From Winogradskyella sp. (lineage in GTDB: Bacteria; Bacteroidota; Bacteroidia; Flavobacteriales; Flavobacteriaceae): DNA of 64,000 bases. Below the pieces are notes generated by a model, which worked only from the letters and a program-made list of their open reading frames with translations, had not been told where the DNA came from and made no database searches. Positions 36,629-46,124 of this stretch are shown here, piece after piece. The translations under genes were made by a program, and so were the position numbers. Location: positions 31,474 through 95,473 of the forward strand of contig JABDKL010000115.1 of the NCBI GenBank assembly GCA_013002225.1, given 5' to 3'. Numbering within the stretch: position 1 is the stretch's first letter; each line of letters begins with the position of its first letter.

Positions 36629-38209
36629 ATGGCAGAAGTAAAACCAGCTGAGATATCAGCAATCTTAAAACAACAACTTTCAGGTTTTGAAGCAGGAGCT
36701 TCATTAGACGAAGTAGGAACAGTATTAACTGTTGGTGATGGTATTGTACGCGCTTACGGATTAGCTAACGCTCAATATGGTGAGTTAGTTGAATTCGAAG
36801 GTGGTGCAGAAGGAATTGTACTAAACCTTGAAGAAGATAACGTAGGTATTGTACTTTTAGGTACTTCAGTAGGAGTAAAAGAAGGATCTACAGTAAAACG
36901 TACGGAGCGTATCGCTTCTGTAAAAGTAGGTGAAGGTATTGTGGGACGTGTTGTAGATACGCTAGGTAACCCAATTGATGGTAAAGGACCTATTACTGGT
37001 GAAACTTATGAAATGCCAGTAGAGCGTAAAGCACCAGGTGTTATCTACAGAGAACCTGTAACAGAACCATTACAAACAGGTATTAAAGCGATTGATGCGA
37101 TGATACCAGTAGGTAGAGGACAACGTGAGTTGGTTATTGGTGACCGTCAAACAGGTAAGACTACCGTATGTATTGACACTATCTTAAATCAAAAAGAATT
37201 TTACGATGCAGGTGAGCCTGTATATTGTATATATGTAGCGGTTGGACAAAAAGCATCAACGGTTGCGAATATTGCAAAAACCTTAGAGGAAAGAGGAGCC
37301 TTAGCTTATACAACTATTGTAGCGGCTAACGCATCAGATCCTGCAGCAATGCAAGTATACGCACCAATGACAGGAGCGTCTATTGGAGAGTATTTTAGAG
37401 ATACGGGTCGTCCGGCTTTAATCATTTATGATGATTTATCAAAGCAAGCGGTAGCTTACCGTGAGGTATCTTTATTATTACGTCGTCCTCCAGGACGTGA
37501 GGCGTATCCAGGTGACGTTTTCTACTTACACTCAAGATTATTAGAGCGTTCTGCAAAAATCATTAATGATGATGCTATTGCAAAAGAAATGAATGATTTA
37601 CCAGAGTCACTTAAGCCAATGGTAAAAGGTGGTGGTTCATTAACTGCTTTACCAATCATTGAAACACAAGCGGGTGACGTTTCTGCCTATATCCCAACCA
37701 ACGTAATTTCTATTACAGATGGTCAGATTTTCTTAGATGGTGATTTATTTAATTCTGGTGTCCGTCCGGCAATTAACGTAGGTATTTCTGTATCTCGAGT
37801 TGGTGGTAATGCACAGATTAAATCGATGAAGAAAGTTTCAGGTACTTTAAAATTAGACCAGGCTCAATTCCGTGAATTAGAAGCATTTGCTAAGTTTGGT
37901 TCAGATTTAGATGCTTCAACATTAAATGTTATCAATAAAGGTAAACGTAATGTTGAAATTTTAAAGCAAGCTCAAAATGATCCTTATACTGTAGAAGATC
38001 AGATTGCTATTATTTATGCAGGTTCTAAGAACTTGTTGAGAGATGTGCCAGTAGAAAAAGTGAAAGAATTTGAAAGAGATTATATCGAGTTCTTAAATGC
38101 TAAGCACAGAGATACTCTAGATACATTAAAGTCTGGTAAATTAACTGATGAGGTTATTGATACATTAACAAGTGTAGCAAAAGACTTAACAGGAAAGTAT
38201 AGAGCATAA
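36629..38209 (+). CDS. atpA: F1Fo ATP synthase subunit alpha
   Basis: The non-catalytic nucleotide-binding subunit of F1, 526 residues. The Walker A motif GDRQTGKT is at residues 171-178, and the family pattern [17 protein letters not shown] is near residue 390. A palindromic repeat starts directly after its stop. The catalytic beta and epsilon subunits (atpD, atpC) are not in this operon, a split seen in other Bacteroidota. Confidence 0.98.
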   Translation: MAEVKPAEISAILKQQLSGFEAGASLDEVGTVLTVGDGIVRAYGLANAQYGELVEFEGGAEGIVLNLEEDNVGIVLLGTSVGVKEGSTVKRTERIASVKVGEGIVGRVVDTLGNPIDGKGPITGETYEMPVERKAPGVIYREPVTEPLQTGIKAIDAMIPVGRGQRELVIGDRQTGKTTVCIDTILNQKEFYDAGEPVYCIYVAVGQKASTVANIAKTLEERGALAYTTIVAANASDPAAMQVYAPMTGASIGEYFRDTGRPALIIYDDLSKQAVAYREVSLLLRRPPGREAYPGDVFYLHSRLLERSAKIINDDAIAKEMNDLPESLKPMVKGGGSLTALPIIETQAGDVSAYIPTNVISITDGQIFLDGDLFNSGVRPAINVGISVSRVGGNAQIKSMKKVSGTLKLDQAQFRELEAFAKFGSDLDASTLNVINKGKRNVEILKQAQNDPYTVEDQIAIIYAGSKNLLRDVPVEKVKEFERDYIEFLNAKHRDTLDTLKSGKLTDEVIDTLTSVAKDLTGKYRA

Positions 38210-38210
38210 T

Positions 38211-38287
38211 TGTCATTCCTGCGAAGGCGGGAATCTCAAGTCTTGAAGTCAAATTAAAATAGATTTCGCATCAAGTGCGGAATGACA
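38211..38287. repeat. 77-bp palindromic repeat element between atpA and atpG
   Basis: The element starts two bases after the atpA stop. Its ends are a perfect 9-bp inverted repeat (TGTCATTCC and GGAATGACA). Inside are the pieces CTGCGAAGGCGGGAATCTC and TTTCGCATCAAGTGCGG, which are more G+C-rich than the surroundings. The TCATTCCTGCGAAGGC core resembles a short dispersed palindrome known from many bacterial genomes (REP/MITE-like). It fills nearly the entire 87-nt gap. Confidence 0.75.
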
Positions 38288-38296
38288 TAAGAGAAT

Positions 38297-39157
38297 ATGG
38301 CGAATTTAAAAGAAATACGTAACAGAATATCATCGGTATCTTCAACCATGCAGATCACCAGTGCCATGAAAATGGTATCTGCTGCAAAGTTAAAGAAAGC
38401 ACAAGATGCTATTACAGCGATGCGTCCTTACTCTAATAAGTTAACTGAATTATTACAGAGTCTAAGTGCAACTTTAGATGCAGACTCTGGAAGTAAATAT
38501 TCAGTTCAGCGAGAGGTAAAGAATGTTTTAATTGTTGCTATTACGTCTAACAGAGGTCTTGCGGGCGCTTTTAACTCTAATATTATAAAAGAGGTGAATA
38601 GATTAGCGACTGAAACTTACGCTAATCAGGAGGTTGCTTATTTAGCTATTGGAAAGAAGGCTAACGATGCATTTAAAAAGACCAATAAAGTCATTGCTAA
38701 TAAAAGCGAACTTTATGACGATTTAACCTTTGACAATGTTGCGGCTATTGCTGAGATGTTAATGGAGAAGTTTGTTGCTGGTGAGTATGACAAGATTGAA
38801 ATCGTTTATAATCACTTTAAGAATGCTGCTACCCAATTAGTAATTACAGAACAGTTTTTACCAATTCAACCAATTGAGGGTGATACAGTTTCTAATACTG
38901 ATTATATTTTCGAACCTTCAAAAGTTGAAATTGTAGAAGCGTTAATTCCAAAGGCATTGAAAACCCAATTATATAAAGGCATAAGAGATTCTTTTGCTTC
39001 TGAGCATGGTGCACGTATGACGGCAATGCATAAAGCTACTGATAATGCTACAGAATTAAGAGATCAGCTTAAACTTACCTATAACAAAGCTAGGCAAGCA
39101 GCAATTACTAACGAAATCTTAGAGATCGTTGGTGGTGCTGAAGCATTAAATAATTAA
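38297..39157 (+). CDS. atpG: F1Fo ATP synthase subunit gamma
   Basis: The central rotor shaft, 286 residues. It starts MANLKEIRNRISSVSSTMQITSAMKMVSAAKLKKAQ in family fashion (shown here in shortened form: NRISSVSSTMQITSAMKMVS) and ends in the conserved helix YNKARQAAITNEILEIVGGA. It is the last gene of the operon; a strong terminator follows at 39178. Confidence 0.96.
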   Translation: MANLKEIRNRISSVSSTMQITSAMKMVSAAKLKKAQDAITAMRPYSNKLTELLQSLSATLDADSGSKYSVQREVKNVLIVAITSNRGLAGAFNSNIIKEVNRLATETYANQEVAYLAIGKKANDAFKKTNKVIANKSELYDDLTFDNVAAIAEMLMEKFVAGEYDKIEIVYNHFKNAATQLVITEQFLPIQPIEGDTVSNTDYIFEPSKVEIVEALIPKALKTQLYKGIRDSFASEHGARMTAMHKATDNATELRDQLKLTYNKARQAAITNEILEIVGGAEALNN

Positions 39158-39177
39158 ATGAGACTCTAGTCTCTGCC

Positions 39178-39214
39178 AAAAAAAGCCTAATGCGATCGCA
39201 TTAGGCTTTTTTTT
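39178..39214 (+). terminator. Terminator of the atp operon
   Basis: A perfect long palindrome with stem AAAAAGCCTAATGCGA and its complement, centred on GCGATCGC and flanked by an A run and a run of eight T. It is 20 nt after the atpG stop and could work on both strands. A smaller palindrome GAGACTCTAGTCTC lies just before it. Confidence 0.88.
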
Positions 39215-39350
39215 ATGTTTCCCTATCTTAAGCTACTGATAACCTCTAAAAGCCATGACCTTGTTTAATTGATCACAGTTCAATGCAATTCTAAAAATTA
39301 GAGCAGATCAGTTAGACATTCAATTGTTTTAATAGCTGTTTAATATTCAA

Positions 39351-39358
39351 TACTTTTG
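39351..39358 (+). promoter_or_regulatory. Probable -7 box before the second flippase gene
   Basis: TACTTTTG fits TAnnTTTG. Because it covers the TTG at 39356 that could be read as a start, the coding region must begin later, at the TTG at 39380, with a leader of only about 15 nt. No -33 TTG is at the usual distance. Confidence 0.6.
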
Positions 39359-39379
39359 AGGTCAATATTAGAACTTCAA

Positions 39380-40840
39380 TTGAGCGGATTTAAATCTCTT
39401 TTTAAGCAAACTTTCATTTACGGTTTGGCTACGGTTATGCCTCGTATGTTAAGCTTTTTACTTGTACCACTCTACACGAGTGAAGCCGTATTGGCTAATC
39501 CTGCTGAGTATGGAAAAGTATCAGTCATTTTTTCGTACTTCGTACTGTTTAATGTGATCTTAGCTTATGGAATGGAAACAGCATTTTTCAGATTTTTTAA
39601 TAAGGAAGATAATAAAAGTGCTGTTATTGGAACATCAACGATTTCTATAATAGTTACATCATTTGCGTTTTTTTGCATCGCCTTGTTCTACCAATATCAA
39701 ATAGCAAATTACATTAATATCGACGTCAAATACATTGGATTAGTGATATGGATATTGCTATTAGATGCTTTAGTTATCATTCCCTTCGCGTGGCTTAGAG
39801 CAAACCAAAAGCCAACGCGCTATGCGATTATAAAAATTTTGAACGTATCCATAAATATCGGTCTAAACCTGTTTTTCTTATTGGCCCTAAAAGCCTTAGC
39901 TCAGCAAGGAGGCCTATTTGAAATGCTATATATTGCTGATTTTGAAGTTAGCTATATATTCATTGCCAATCTTGTGGCAAGCGCTTTCACATTAGTAATA
40001 ATGATATCCTTTTACCTTAACATAGAGTACATATTCGACATTAAGTTATGGAAACGCATGATTCGTTACGCAATACCAATTTTAATTGCAGGAATAGCGT
40101 TTTCAATAAATGAAACATTCGACCGAATTTTGCTAAAAGAATTACTACCTCAAAATATTGCTGATAGCGAAATTGGTATGTATTCGGCATGCTATAAATT
40201 GGCACTTTTTATGACCCTATTCGCAACGGCATATAGACTTGGAATAGAACCCTACTTTTTTAGTCATGCTAAAACTAAAAACCCTCAAAAAAACTATGCA
40301 AATATCCTAGAGTTTTTCGTGGCATTCGGTTCTGTTATATTATTAACCGTAGTTGTGTTTGCAGATCTTTTAAAACCTCTTATCATAAGAAGTGAAGCGT
40401 ATTGGGAAGCTATGTGGATAGTTCCCATCATTCTTTTAGCTAATTTATGTCTTGGCATTTATCATAATCTATCTGTATGGTACAAAATTACAGATAGAAC
40501 CAGGTTTGGTGCCTATATTTCGGTAATTGGTGCTATAGTGACATTGGCTATAAATTTTATGTTTATAGAAGCATATTCTTATAAAGCTTCTGCCGTAGCG
40601 ACACTTATTGCATATGCCGTAATGATGATACTTTCTTATTATTTTGGCAGACGCTACTATCCTATACCCTATAACCTTAAAAAAATAGGATTATACCTGT
40701 CTATATCAATTGGCCTATCCGCACTGTCTTTCTATAGATTTCGAGAAAATTATGTAGTAGGAATTGCGATGTTAATTGTATTTTTGGGAGTGATTATGAT
40801 GTTGGAAAAGAACCGATTAAAATTGGTATTAAAACGTTAA
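39380..40840 (+). CDS. Oligosaccharide flippase / polysaccharide biosynthesis membrane protein
   Basis: A 486-residue protein with about 14 membrane segments and the conserved flavobacterial N terminus [20 protein letters not shown] followed by LVPLYT. It belongs to the MVF/Wzx superfamily and should move lipid-linked glycans. I start at the TTG at 39380 because an earlier TTG falls in the promoter box and relatives start at this point. It is only 4 nt upstream of dut. It differs from the flippase at 11441 and is outside the glycan cluster. Confidence 0.85.
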   Translation: MSGFKSLFKQTFIYGLATVMPRMLSFLLVPLYTSEAVLANPAEYGKVSVIFSYFVLFNVILAYGMETAFFRFFNKEDNKSAVIGTSTISIIVTSFAFFCIALFYQYQIANYINIDVKYIGLVIWILLLDALVIIPFAWLRANQKPTRYAIIKILNVSINIGLNLFFLLALKALAQQGGLFEMLYIADFEVSYIFIANLVASAFTLVIMISFYLNIEYIFDIKLWKRMIRYAIPILIAGIAFSINETFDRILLKELLPQNIADSEIGMYSACYKLALFMTLFATAYRLGIEPYFFSHAKTKNPQKNYANILEFFVAFGSVILLTVVVFADLLKPLIIRSEAYWEAMWIVPIILLANLCLGIYHNLSVWYKITDRTRFGAYISVIGAIVTLAINFMFIEAYSYKASAVATLIAYAVMMILSYYFGRRYYPIPYNLKKIGLYLSISIGLSALSFYRFRENYVVGIAMLIVFLGVIMMLEKNRLKLVLKR

Positions 40841-40844
40841 AGAG

Positions 40845-41279
40845 ATGAAAATTAAAATTATTAATAAGTCGAGACACGAGTTGCCAAACTATGAGACTCT
40901 AGCATCTGCCGGAATGGATTTACGCGCTAACTTAACTGAAGCAAGAATTTTAAAGCCTCTTGAGCGTACAATAGTAGGTACAGGTTTATTTATGGAATTA
41001 CCGATTGGTATCGAAGCTCAGGTAAGACCTCGAAGTGGTTTGGCAGCCAAAAAAGGGATTACTGTTTTAAACGCACCTGGAACTATCGACGCAGATTATA
41101 GAGGAGAAATAGGTGTTATCTTGGTAAACCTATCTAATGAAGAATTCACAATTAATAATGGCGAGCGTATTGCCCAGTTGGTAATTGCAAAACACCAACG
41201 CGCCGAATGGGACCAGGTAGATGTACTAACTGAGACGGATAGAGGTGAAGGTGGTTTTGGCAGCACTGGAGTAAAATAA
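40845..41279 (+). CDS. dut: dUTP diphosphatase
   Basis: Dut hydrolyses dUTP to dUMP and keeps uracil out of DNA. The 144-residue trimeric-type enzyme contains all five motifs: [42 protein letters not shown] and the C-terminal [10 protein letters not shown]. It follows the flippase by 4 nt. Confidence 0.97.
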   Translation: MKIKIINKSRHELPNYETLASAGMDLRANLTEARILKPLERTIVGTGLFMELPIGIEAQVRPRSGLAAKKGITVLNAPGTIDADYRGEIGVILVNLSNEEFTINNGERIAQLVIAKHQRAEWDQVDVLTETDRGEGGFGSTGVK

Positions 41280-41343
41280 AAGCAAACATTAGGTCGACTG
41301 CTGTCAAGTCCTAATTAGAAATAAAGTTTAATATAATAAGATC

Positions 41344-41357
41344 CCTGCTTTAGCAGG
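41344..41357 (+). repeat. Small hairpin before the nucleotidyltransferase gene
   Basis: CCTGC TTTA GCAGG forms a five-bp stem that ends 8 nt before the ATG at 41366. A near copy (CTGC ATTA GCAG, 42391-42402) follows the same gene. The core resembles a piece of the 77-bp repeat at 38211. Confidence 0.5.
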
Positions 41358-41365
41358 CAATAAAT

Positions 41366-42385
41366 ATGAAAATAATAGTACCAATGGCAGGGCGAGGCTC
41401 TCGCCTTAGACCACATAGTTTAACAGTACCTAAACCTTTAATACCTGTAGCAGGCCAACCAATTGTGCATCGTTTGGTAAAGGATATTGCTAAAGTCTTG
41501 AAGCAACCTATTGAAGAAATAGCCTTTGTGTTAGGAGATCCTGCCTTTTTTGGAGAGGATGTCGTTAATAGCTTAACAGAACTTGCTCAAAATTTAGGTG
41601 CCAAAGCATCAATTTATCGACAAGACCAACCCCTGGGAACTGGTCATGCCATAATGAGTGCCAGACCTTCTCTGTCTGGTCCTGCTGTAATTGCCTATGC
41701 CGACACGCTAATTAGAGCAGAGTTTGAATTAGACCCAACGGCAGATAGTGTTATTTGGACCAAGCGAGTTAATAACCCAGAAGCTTATGGCGTCGTAAAA
41801 TTAGACGAAAATGATAATATTGTCGAATTGGTAGAAAAACCAGAAAGCTTTGTTAGCGACCAAGCGGTTATCGGAATCTATTATTTTAAAGATGTTTCTG
41901 TTTTAAAAGAAAAATTACAAGAGGTATTAGATGAGAATATTATGAATGGTGGTGAGTATCAAATCAATGATGGTATAAAAAGAATGATGACCGATGGTAA
42001 GGTTTTCAAAACCGGTACTGTTGATGAGTGGATGGATTGTGGAAATAAATCAGTGACCTTAGATACTAACGCTAAAATGCTAGGGTTTTTAGCTTCAGAT
42101 AATGAAGAACAATTAGTTGATGATTCTGTCGTTTTAGATAATTCAGAAGTTATAGAACCTTGTTATATTGGTAGGGGTACTGTATTAAAAAATGCAACTA
42201 TTGGACCTTACGTGTCAATTGGAAAAGACTGCGTTATTGAAAATACAACCGTTAAAAATAGCTTAATACAGAATCAAACCTCTATTAAAAATGCTAATTT
42301 AGAGGAAGCCATGATAGGTAATCACGTTAAGTATAATGGTGATTTTACCAAGATAAGCATTGGAGATTATTCAGTTTTGGAATAA
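41366..42385 (+). CDS. Sugar-phosphate nucleotidyltransferase with left-handed beta-helix
   Basis: A 339-residue enzyme. The N-terminal nucleotidyltransferase domain has VPMAGRGSRLRPHSLTVPKP, QPLGTGHAI and AYADTLI; the C-terminal hexapeptide repeats (IEPCYIGRGTVLKNATIGPY, IGKDCVIENTTVKNSLIQ) form a left-handed beta-helix. Such proteins make NDP-glucose or GDP-mannose-like donors; the exact substrate is unclear. It follows dut by 86 nt and precedes the TPR gene by 99 nt. Confidence 0.88.
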   Translation: MKIIVPMAGRGSRLRPHSLTVPKPLIPVAGQPIVHRLVKDIAKVLKQPIEEIAFVLGDPAFFGEDVVNSLTELAQNLGAKASIYRQDQPLGTGHAIMSARPSLSGPAVIAYADTLIRAEFELDPTADSVIWTKRVNNPEAYGVVKLDENDNIVELVEKPESFVSDQAVIGIYYFKDVSVLKEKLQEVLDENIMNGGEYQINDGIKRMMTDGKVFKTGTVDEWMDCGNKSVTLDTNAKMLGFLASDNEEQLVDDSVVLDNSEVIEPCYIGRGTVLKNATIGPYVSIGKDCVIENTTVKNSLIQNQTSIKNANLEEAMIGNHVKYNGDFTKISIGDYSVLE

Positions 42386-42390
42386 AATTT

Positions 42391-42402
42391 CTGCATTAGC
42401 AG
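42391..42402 (+). repeat. Small hairpin after the nucleotidyltransferase gene
   Basis: CTGC ATTA GCAG is a four-bp stem, a near copy of the hairpin at 41344-41357. The two bracket the nucleotidyltransferase gene. No T run follows, so it is not a terminator. Confidence 0.45.
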
Positions 42403-42484
42403 GATACTCTTAGCTTAAAGTTTGGAATAACTTTTGAAACAATTTTATTATTCAGAACAAGCGAATCAAAGTGAGCCATCTAAA

Positions 42485-43846
42485 ATGAAATTTGGAATTA
42501 GTATATCGAAGTTATTATTGGTGCTATTTTTAGTGCCCCACCTTGTTATTGCACAAGTCGATTTTAACAAAAGGCCTGATGATGATCTAGGTAACGTGGA
42601 AGATGAATTTCAAGAACATTTTTTTGAGGCTCTAAAGCAAAAAGGAATCGAAAATTATGATCGTGCTGTAGAAGCACTTCAAAAGTGTTTAAATCTCAAT
42701 AGTAAACTTCCTGTCATTTATTTTGAGTTAGGTAAAAATTATAATCAGCTTAAAAACTTTGGCGCAGCAGTAGACAATCTGAAGGAGGCAATAAGAATGC
42801 AACCAGATAATGAGTGGTTTTTGGACGAGCTTTACGATGTGTATTATCAACAAAATGATATTAGTAATGCCATAAAAACCATAAAGCAACTTGTAAAATA
42901 TCACCCAGACTATAAAGAAGATCTGGCAGCTTTGTATGTAAGGGAGGAAAAATATAAACAAGCACTAGAACTCTTAGATGAATTGGATTCAGAACTGGGA
43001 ATTAGTGAGGTTAGGGACGCTATGCGTAATGATATATATAGCGTTACAGGCAATGCAGATGACCGCATTGAGAATTTAGAACAACGTATTGCCAACAATC
43101 CCAATAATGAAGATAATCACTTAAAACTAATTTATAGGTACAGTCAGACAGGTGATAAAAAAAATGCATTTAAGGCTGCAAAAAAATTACTAAAACTAAA
43201 GCCAGACTCCAAGTATGTACATTTAGCCTTGTATAAGTTTTATTTACAAGATGGAAATATTCAGGATGCTATAAACTCTGTAAAAATAACACTTGTAAGT
43301 ACGGAGATTAACCCAGACGCCAAAGCAAAAGTACTCAAGGATTTTGTTTCCTTCGTTGCGAATAACCCAGAATACGAATCAGATCTAATTGATATTACCG
43401 CCTTGATTGATGAGAGTAAAGACGCAAAAACGCACGCCGAGTTAGCAGAGTATTATCTTAAAGCCGGAGATAAAGTTAAGGCACTTTCAAACTTTAAGGC
43501 TGCTCTAAAACAAAATCCTAAGGACTTTAAATTAATAAAAGATGTATTGCTGCTTCAATTAGATGTTGAGAATTATAAGGCAGTAATAGAACATAGTGAA
43601 ACTGCTCTAGAGTTATTTCCAGCACAGCCAATATTATATTTAACCAATGGTGTGGCTAATAACAGGTTATCCAAATATCAGCAAGCCATTGATAATCTTG
43701 AAATGGGACTGGATTTTATCGTTGAAAACCCTAAAATGGAATCCGATTTTTATTCAGAACTAAGCATTGCCTATAAAGGCGTAAATAATATTAGTCAATC
43801 TAGCGCGTTTGCTAAAAAGGCTAAAGCGATTAAAGCTCAACAATAA
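42485..43846 (+). CDS. Secreted or periplasmic TPR protein
   Basis: A 453-residue protein with a signal peptide (SISKLLLVLFLVPHLVIAQ) when started at the ATG at 42485; a TTG at 42434 would place 17 polar residues ahead of it. TPR units are visible, such as VIYFELGKNYNQLKNFGAAVDNLKEA (in part) and LAEYYLKAGDKVKALSNFKA. Role unknown; likely a scaffold in the envelope. Its stop is directly followed by the DUF4292 lipoprotein gene, forming a unit with the EnvC-like gene. Confidence 0.85.
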   Translation: MKFGISISKLLLVLFLVPHLVIAQVDFNKRPDDDLGNVEDEFQEHFFEALKQKGIENYDRAVEALQKCLNLNSKLPVIYFELGKNYNQLKNFGAAVDNLKEAIRMQPDNEWFLDELYDVYYQQNDISNAIKTIKQLVKYHPDYKEDLAALYVREEKYKQALELLDELDSELGISEVRDAMRNDIYSVTGNADDRIENLEQRIANNPNNEDNHLKLIYRYSQTGDKKNAFKAAKKLLKLKPDSKYVHLALYKFYLQDGNIQDAINSVKITLVSTEINPDAKAKVLKDFVSFVANNPEYESDLIDITALIDESKDAKTHAELAEYYLKAGDKVKALSNFKAALKQNPKDFKLIKDVLLLQLDVENYKAVIEHSETALELFPAQPILYLTNGVANNRLSKYQQAIDNLEMGLDFIVENPKMESDFYSELSIAYKGVNNISQSSAFAKKAKAIKAQQ

Positions 43847-44638
43847 ATGAACTTATACTATTTAAATACATTCTCAAAATTAACATTGCTGCTTTCTTTT
43901 ATTTTTATTTTAAGCAGTTGTAATTCTACTAAGAACGTAATTGCATCAGGTGAAGCAAGCGAAAAATTTTCGGCCAAACAGGTTATAAAACAGCATCAAA
44001 AAAGCGATGCCAATTTTAAATCGATGCAGGCACGTGTTCGTATTGACATAATTGAAGGTCAAAAAGAGCAGGGATTAACCTTTAGTTTTAGGATGGAAAA
44101 GGATAAAGTCATATGGCTTAGCGCTCCTTTAGGTCTTGCCAGAATGATGATTACTCCAGAAAAAGTTCAGTTTTATAATAAGCAAGACAATGAGTTTTTT
44201 GATGGTGATTATGCACTTCTGAGTAATGTAGCAGGAATTGATTTAGATTTTAACAAAGTACAGAACATCCTCTTGGGCCAAGCTATATTTAATCTAAAGG
44301 ATGAACCACATATAGTTGCTGTTAATGATAATTCGTATGCGCTCCAACCAAAAAATCAATCAGCACTTTTAGAGTTGTTTTACTTAATAAATCCTTCACA
44401 TTTTAAGATGAATAGCTTACAGCTTTTTCAACAGGCAGAGAAACGCATGCTCCAGGTGGATTATAAGACTTATCAGGAAGTGAAAAAACAAGTTTTACCA
44501 AAGGATATCAGGATTATTGCAGTAGAGGAAACCGATGAGGTGGCCATAAACCTGGAGTTTAAATCTATTAATTTAAATGGTGAAGTGAGATTTCCGTTTA
44601 ATATTCCTTCTGGATATAAAGAAATCGTTATAAAGTAA
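43847..44638 (+). CDS. DUF4292 lipoprotein
   Basis: A 263-residue lipoprotein with a lipobox LSSC (C25). The mature part has FKSMQARVRIDI, FSFRMEKDKVIWLSAPLGLARMMITP-type strands and LSNVAGIDLDFNKVQNILLG, the LolA/LolB-like half-barrel layout of DUF4292. It may handle lipids or lipoproteins at the outer membrane (family inference). It starts directly after the TPR gene stop and overlaps the EnvC-like gene by one base (TAATG). Confidence 0.85.
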   Translation: MNLYYLNTFSKLTLLLSFIFILSSCNSTKNVIASGEASEKFSAKQVIKQHQKSDANFKSMQARVRIDIIEGQKEQGLTFSFRMEKDKVIWLSAPLGLARMMITPEKVQFYNKQDNEFFDGDYALLSNVAGIDLDFNKVQNILLGQAIFNLKDEPHIVAVNDNSYALQPKNQSALLELFYLINPSHFKMNSLQLFQQAEKRMLQVDYKTYQEVKKQVLPKDIRIIAVEETDEVAINLEFKSINLNGEVRFPFNIPSGYKEIVIK

Positions 44639-45849
44639 TGACCCACAAAACTTTTTTTCTATTTGCGCTTCTATTCAGCTCCATTTCGATAGTCGCACAG
44701 AGTGAGCAGCAAAAAACATTAGAATTACAGCTTCAACAGGTTAAGAAAGAATTGAAGCAGATAAATGTGCTTCTATTTTCTAAAAAGAAAGAAGAAAAGT
44801 CTGCTATTACTTTAATTGAAGATTTAAATTATAAAGTGAGTGTACGAAAAAACCTGATTCGTCTAACAAATGAACAAGCGAATCTGCTCACAAGAGAAAT
44901 TAACGTTAATCAAAATGAAATTACCAATTTAAGGTTACAGTTGCAAGAGCTCAAAGAAGATTACGCTGCAATGGTGGTTAAGTCTTATAAGAGTAAGTCT
45001 GAGCAAAGCAAAGTAATGTTTTTGTTATCATCAGATAATTTTAAACAAGCCTATAAGCGTCTTCAATACATTAAACAATATGCAGACTACCAAAAAGAAC
45101 AAGGCCAAGCTATAAAGTTAAAAACAAAAGAGCTACAGGAATTAAACATTAGACTATCTCAACAAAAGGAAGAGAAGCAAAAACTAATTGAAGAAAATAG
45201 AGCGGCTAAACAAGAGTTAGAAAAGGAGTTAAAAGAACGTGAAATTCTAATGGCTTCTATAAAGTCTGATATGAGCAAATTTGCCTCTCAAATAAAAAAG
45301 AAGAAGCAAGAGGCAGATCGTTTAGATAAAGAAATAAACCGCTTAATTAGAGAGGCTATTGCTGCTTCTAACAAAAAAGCAGGTAATACGTCCTCAACGG
45401 GTAAATTTGTACTTACTCCCGCAGATAAAATTGTGGGAGAAAGCTTTGAAGCTAATAAAGGACGTTTAGGCTGGCCAGTGTCTCGTGGCGTTATTAAAGC
45501 CAAATTTGGTAAAGGGAGATCACTTACAGATAGTAGCGTTGAGGTTAATAATCCAGGAATAAAAATTGCTACTGAAGATAATGCAGAAGTAAAGGCCGTA
45601 TTTAATGGTGAAGTTTCAAAAGTAGTAATCGTAAAAAATGGTAATCCCGCTATAATTGTCAGACATGGTAATTACCTGACGATTTACACCAATTTATCAA
45701 AAATTTATGTAAAATCTGGTGATAGAATAAAAACAGGTCAAGCCCTTGGTCAAGTATTTACAAATAAAATAAACGGTGAAACCATGCTGGGCTTTAGAAT
45801 TTACAAAAATGATCAAAAACTTAACCCACAATATTGGTTAACAAAATAA
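44638..45849 (+). CDS. EnvC-like protein with coiled coil and degenerate M23 domain
   Basis: A 403-residue protein with a signal peptide (ending near SIVAQ), a long coiled coil over residues about 20-245, and a C-terminal LytM/M23 domain (about 275-403). The zinc ligands of active M23 enzymes are lost: the first histidine region reads VNNPGIKIAT and the HxH region reads ETMLGFRIYK. This pattern is that of EnvC, which activates amidases rather than cutting peptidoglycan itself. It ends 7 nt before the convergent small lipoprotein gene. Confidence 0.88.
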   Translation: MTHKTFFLFALLFSSISIVAQSEQQKTLELQLQQVKKELKQINVLLFSKKKEEKSAITLIEDLNYKVSVRKNLIRLTNEQANLLTREINVNQNEITNLRLQLQELKEDYAAMVVKSYKSKSEQSKVMFLLSSDNFKQAYKRLQYIKQYADYQKEQGQAIKLKTKELQELNIRLSQQKEEKQKLIEENRAAKQELEKELKEREILMASIKSDMSKFASQIKKKKQEADRLDKEINRLIREAIAASNKKAGNTSSTGKFVLTPADKIVGESFEANKGRLGWPVSRGVIKAKFGKGRSLTDSSVEVNNPGIKIATEDNAEVKAVFNGEVSKVVIVKNGNPAIIVRHGNYLTIYTNLSKIYVKSGDRIKTGQALGQVFTNKINGETMLGFRIYKNDQKLNPQYWLTK

Positions 45850-45856
45850 CCACCTT

Positions 45857-46072
45857 TTAGATCTTAACGAATACATAGCCTCTATTTGTTTTTCTGTAAT
45901 GTTTTCCGTTACTATAATAGTAGCGTTTTCCTTTAATTTTAACGATCTTATATTGTTGAGGTAGTTTTTTAACTACAGTTACTGAAGTAGGTTGTTTTAC
46001 TATAACGCGTCTAGCACAAGAATTAAAGCTTAATGAAAAAACAAAGACTAATGTGTAAGTTAAATATTTCAT
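45857..46072 (-). CDS. Small lipoprotein of unknown function
   Basis: A 71-residue protein with a lipoprotein signal ending in FNSC (C19). The mature part is basic and tyrosine-rich (RYYYSNGKHYRKTNRGYVFV), like short flavobacterial envelope lipoproteins of the DUF6515 kind; I cannot confirm the family. It converges on the EnvC-like gene. Signal peptide and composition support a real gene. Confidence 0.7.
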   Translation of the reverse strand: MKYLTYTLVFVFSLSFNSCARRVIVKQPTSVTVVKKLPQQYKIVKIKGKRYYYSNGKHYRKTNRGYVFVKI

Positions 46073-46124
46073 GATCTTAAATTTGGTTTAATAATAAGAC
46101 CAGATAGTTTTAAAAAGGTTTAAA

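Noticed and set aside
39178-39214. GCGATCGC as a HIP1-like or methylation-related site
   Set aside because: It is only the centre of a terminator palindrome and a single occurrence; no other copies were noticed.
45490-45849. Active M23 endopeptidase
   Set aside because: Neither the HxxxD nor the HxH zinc motif is present; the domain is degenerate as in EnvC.
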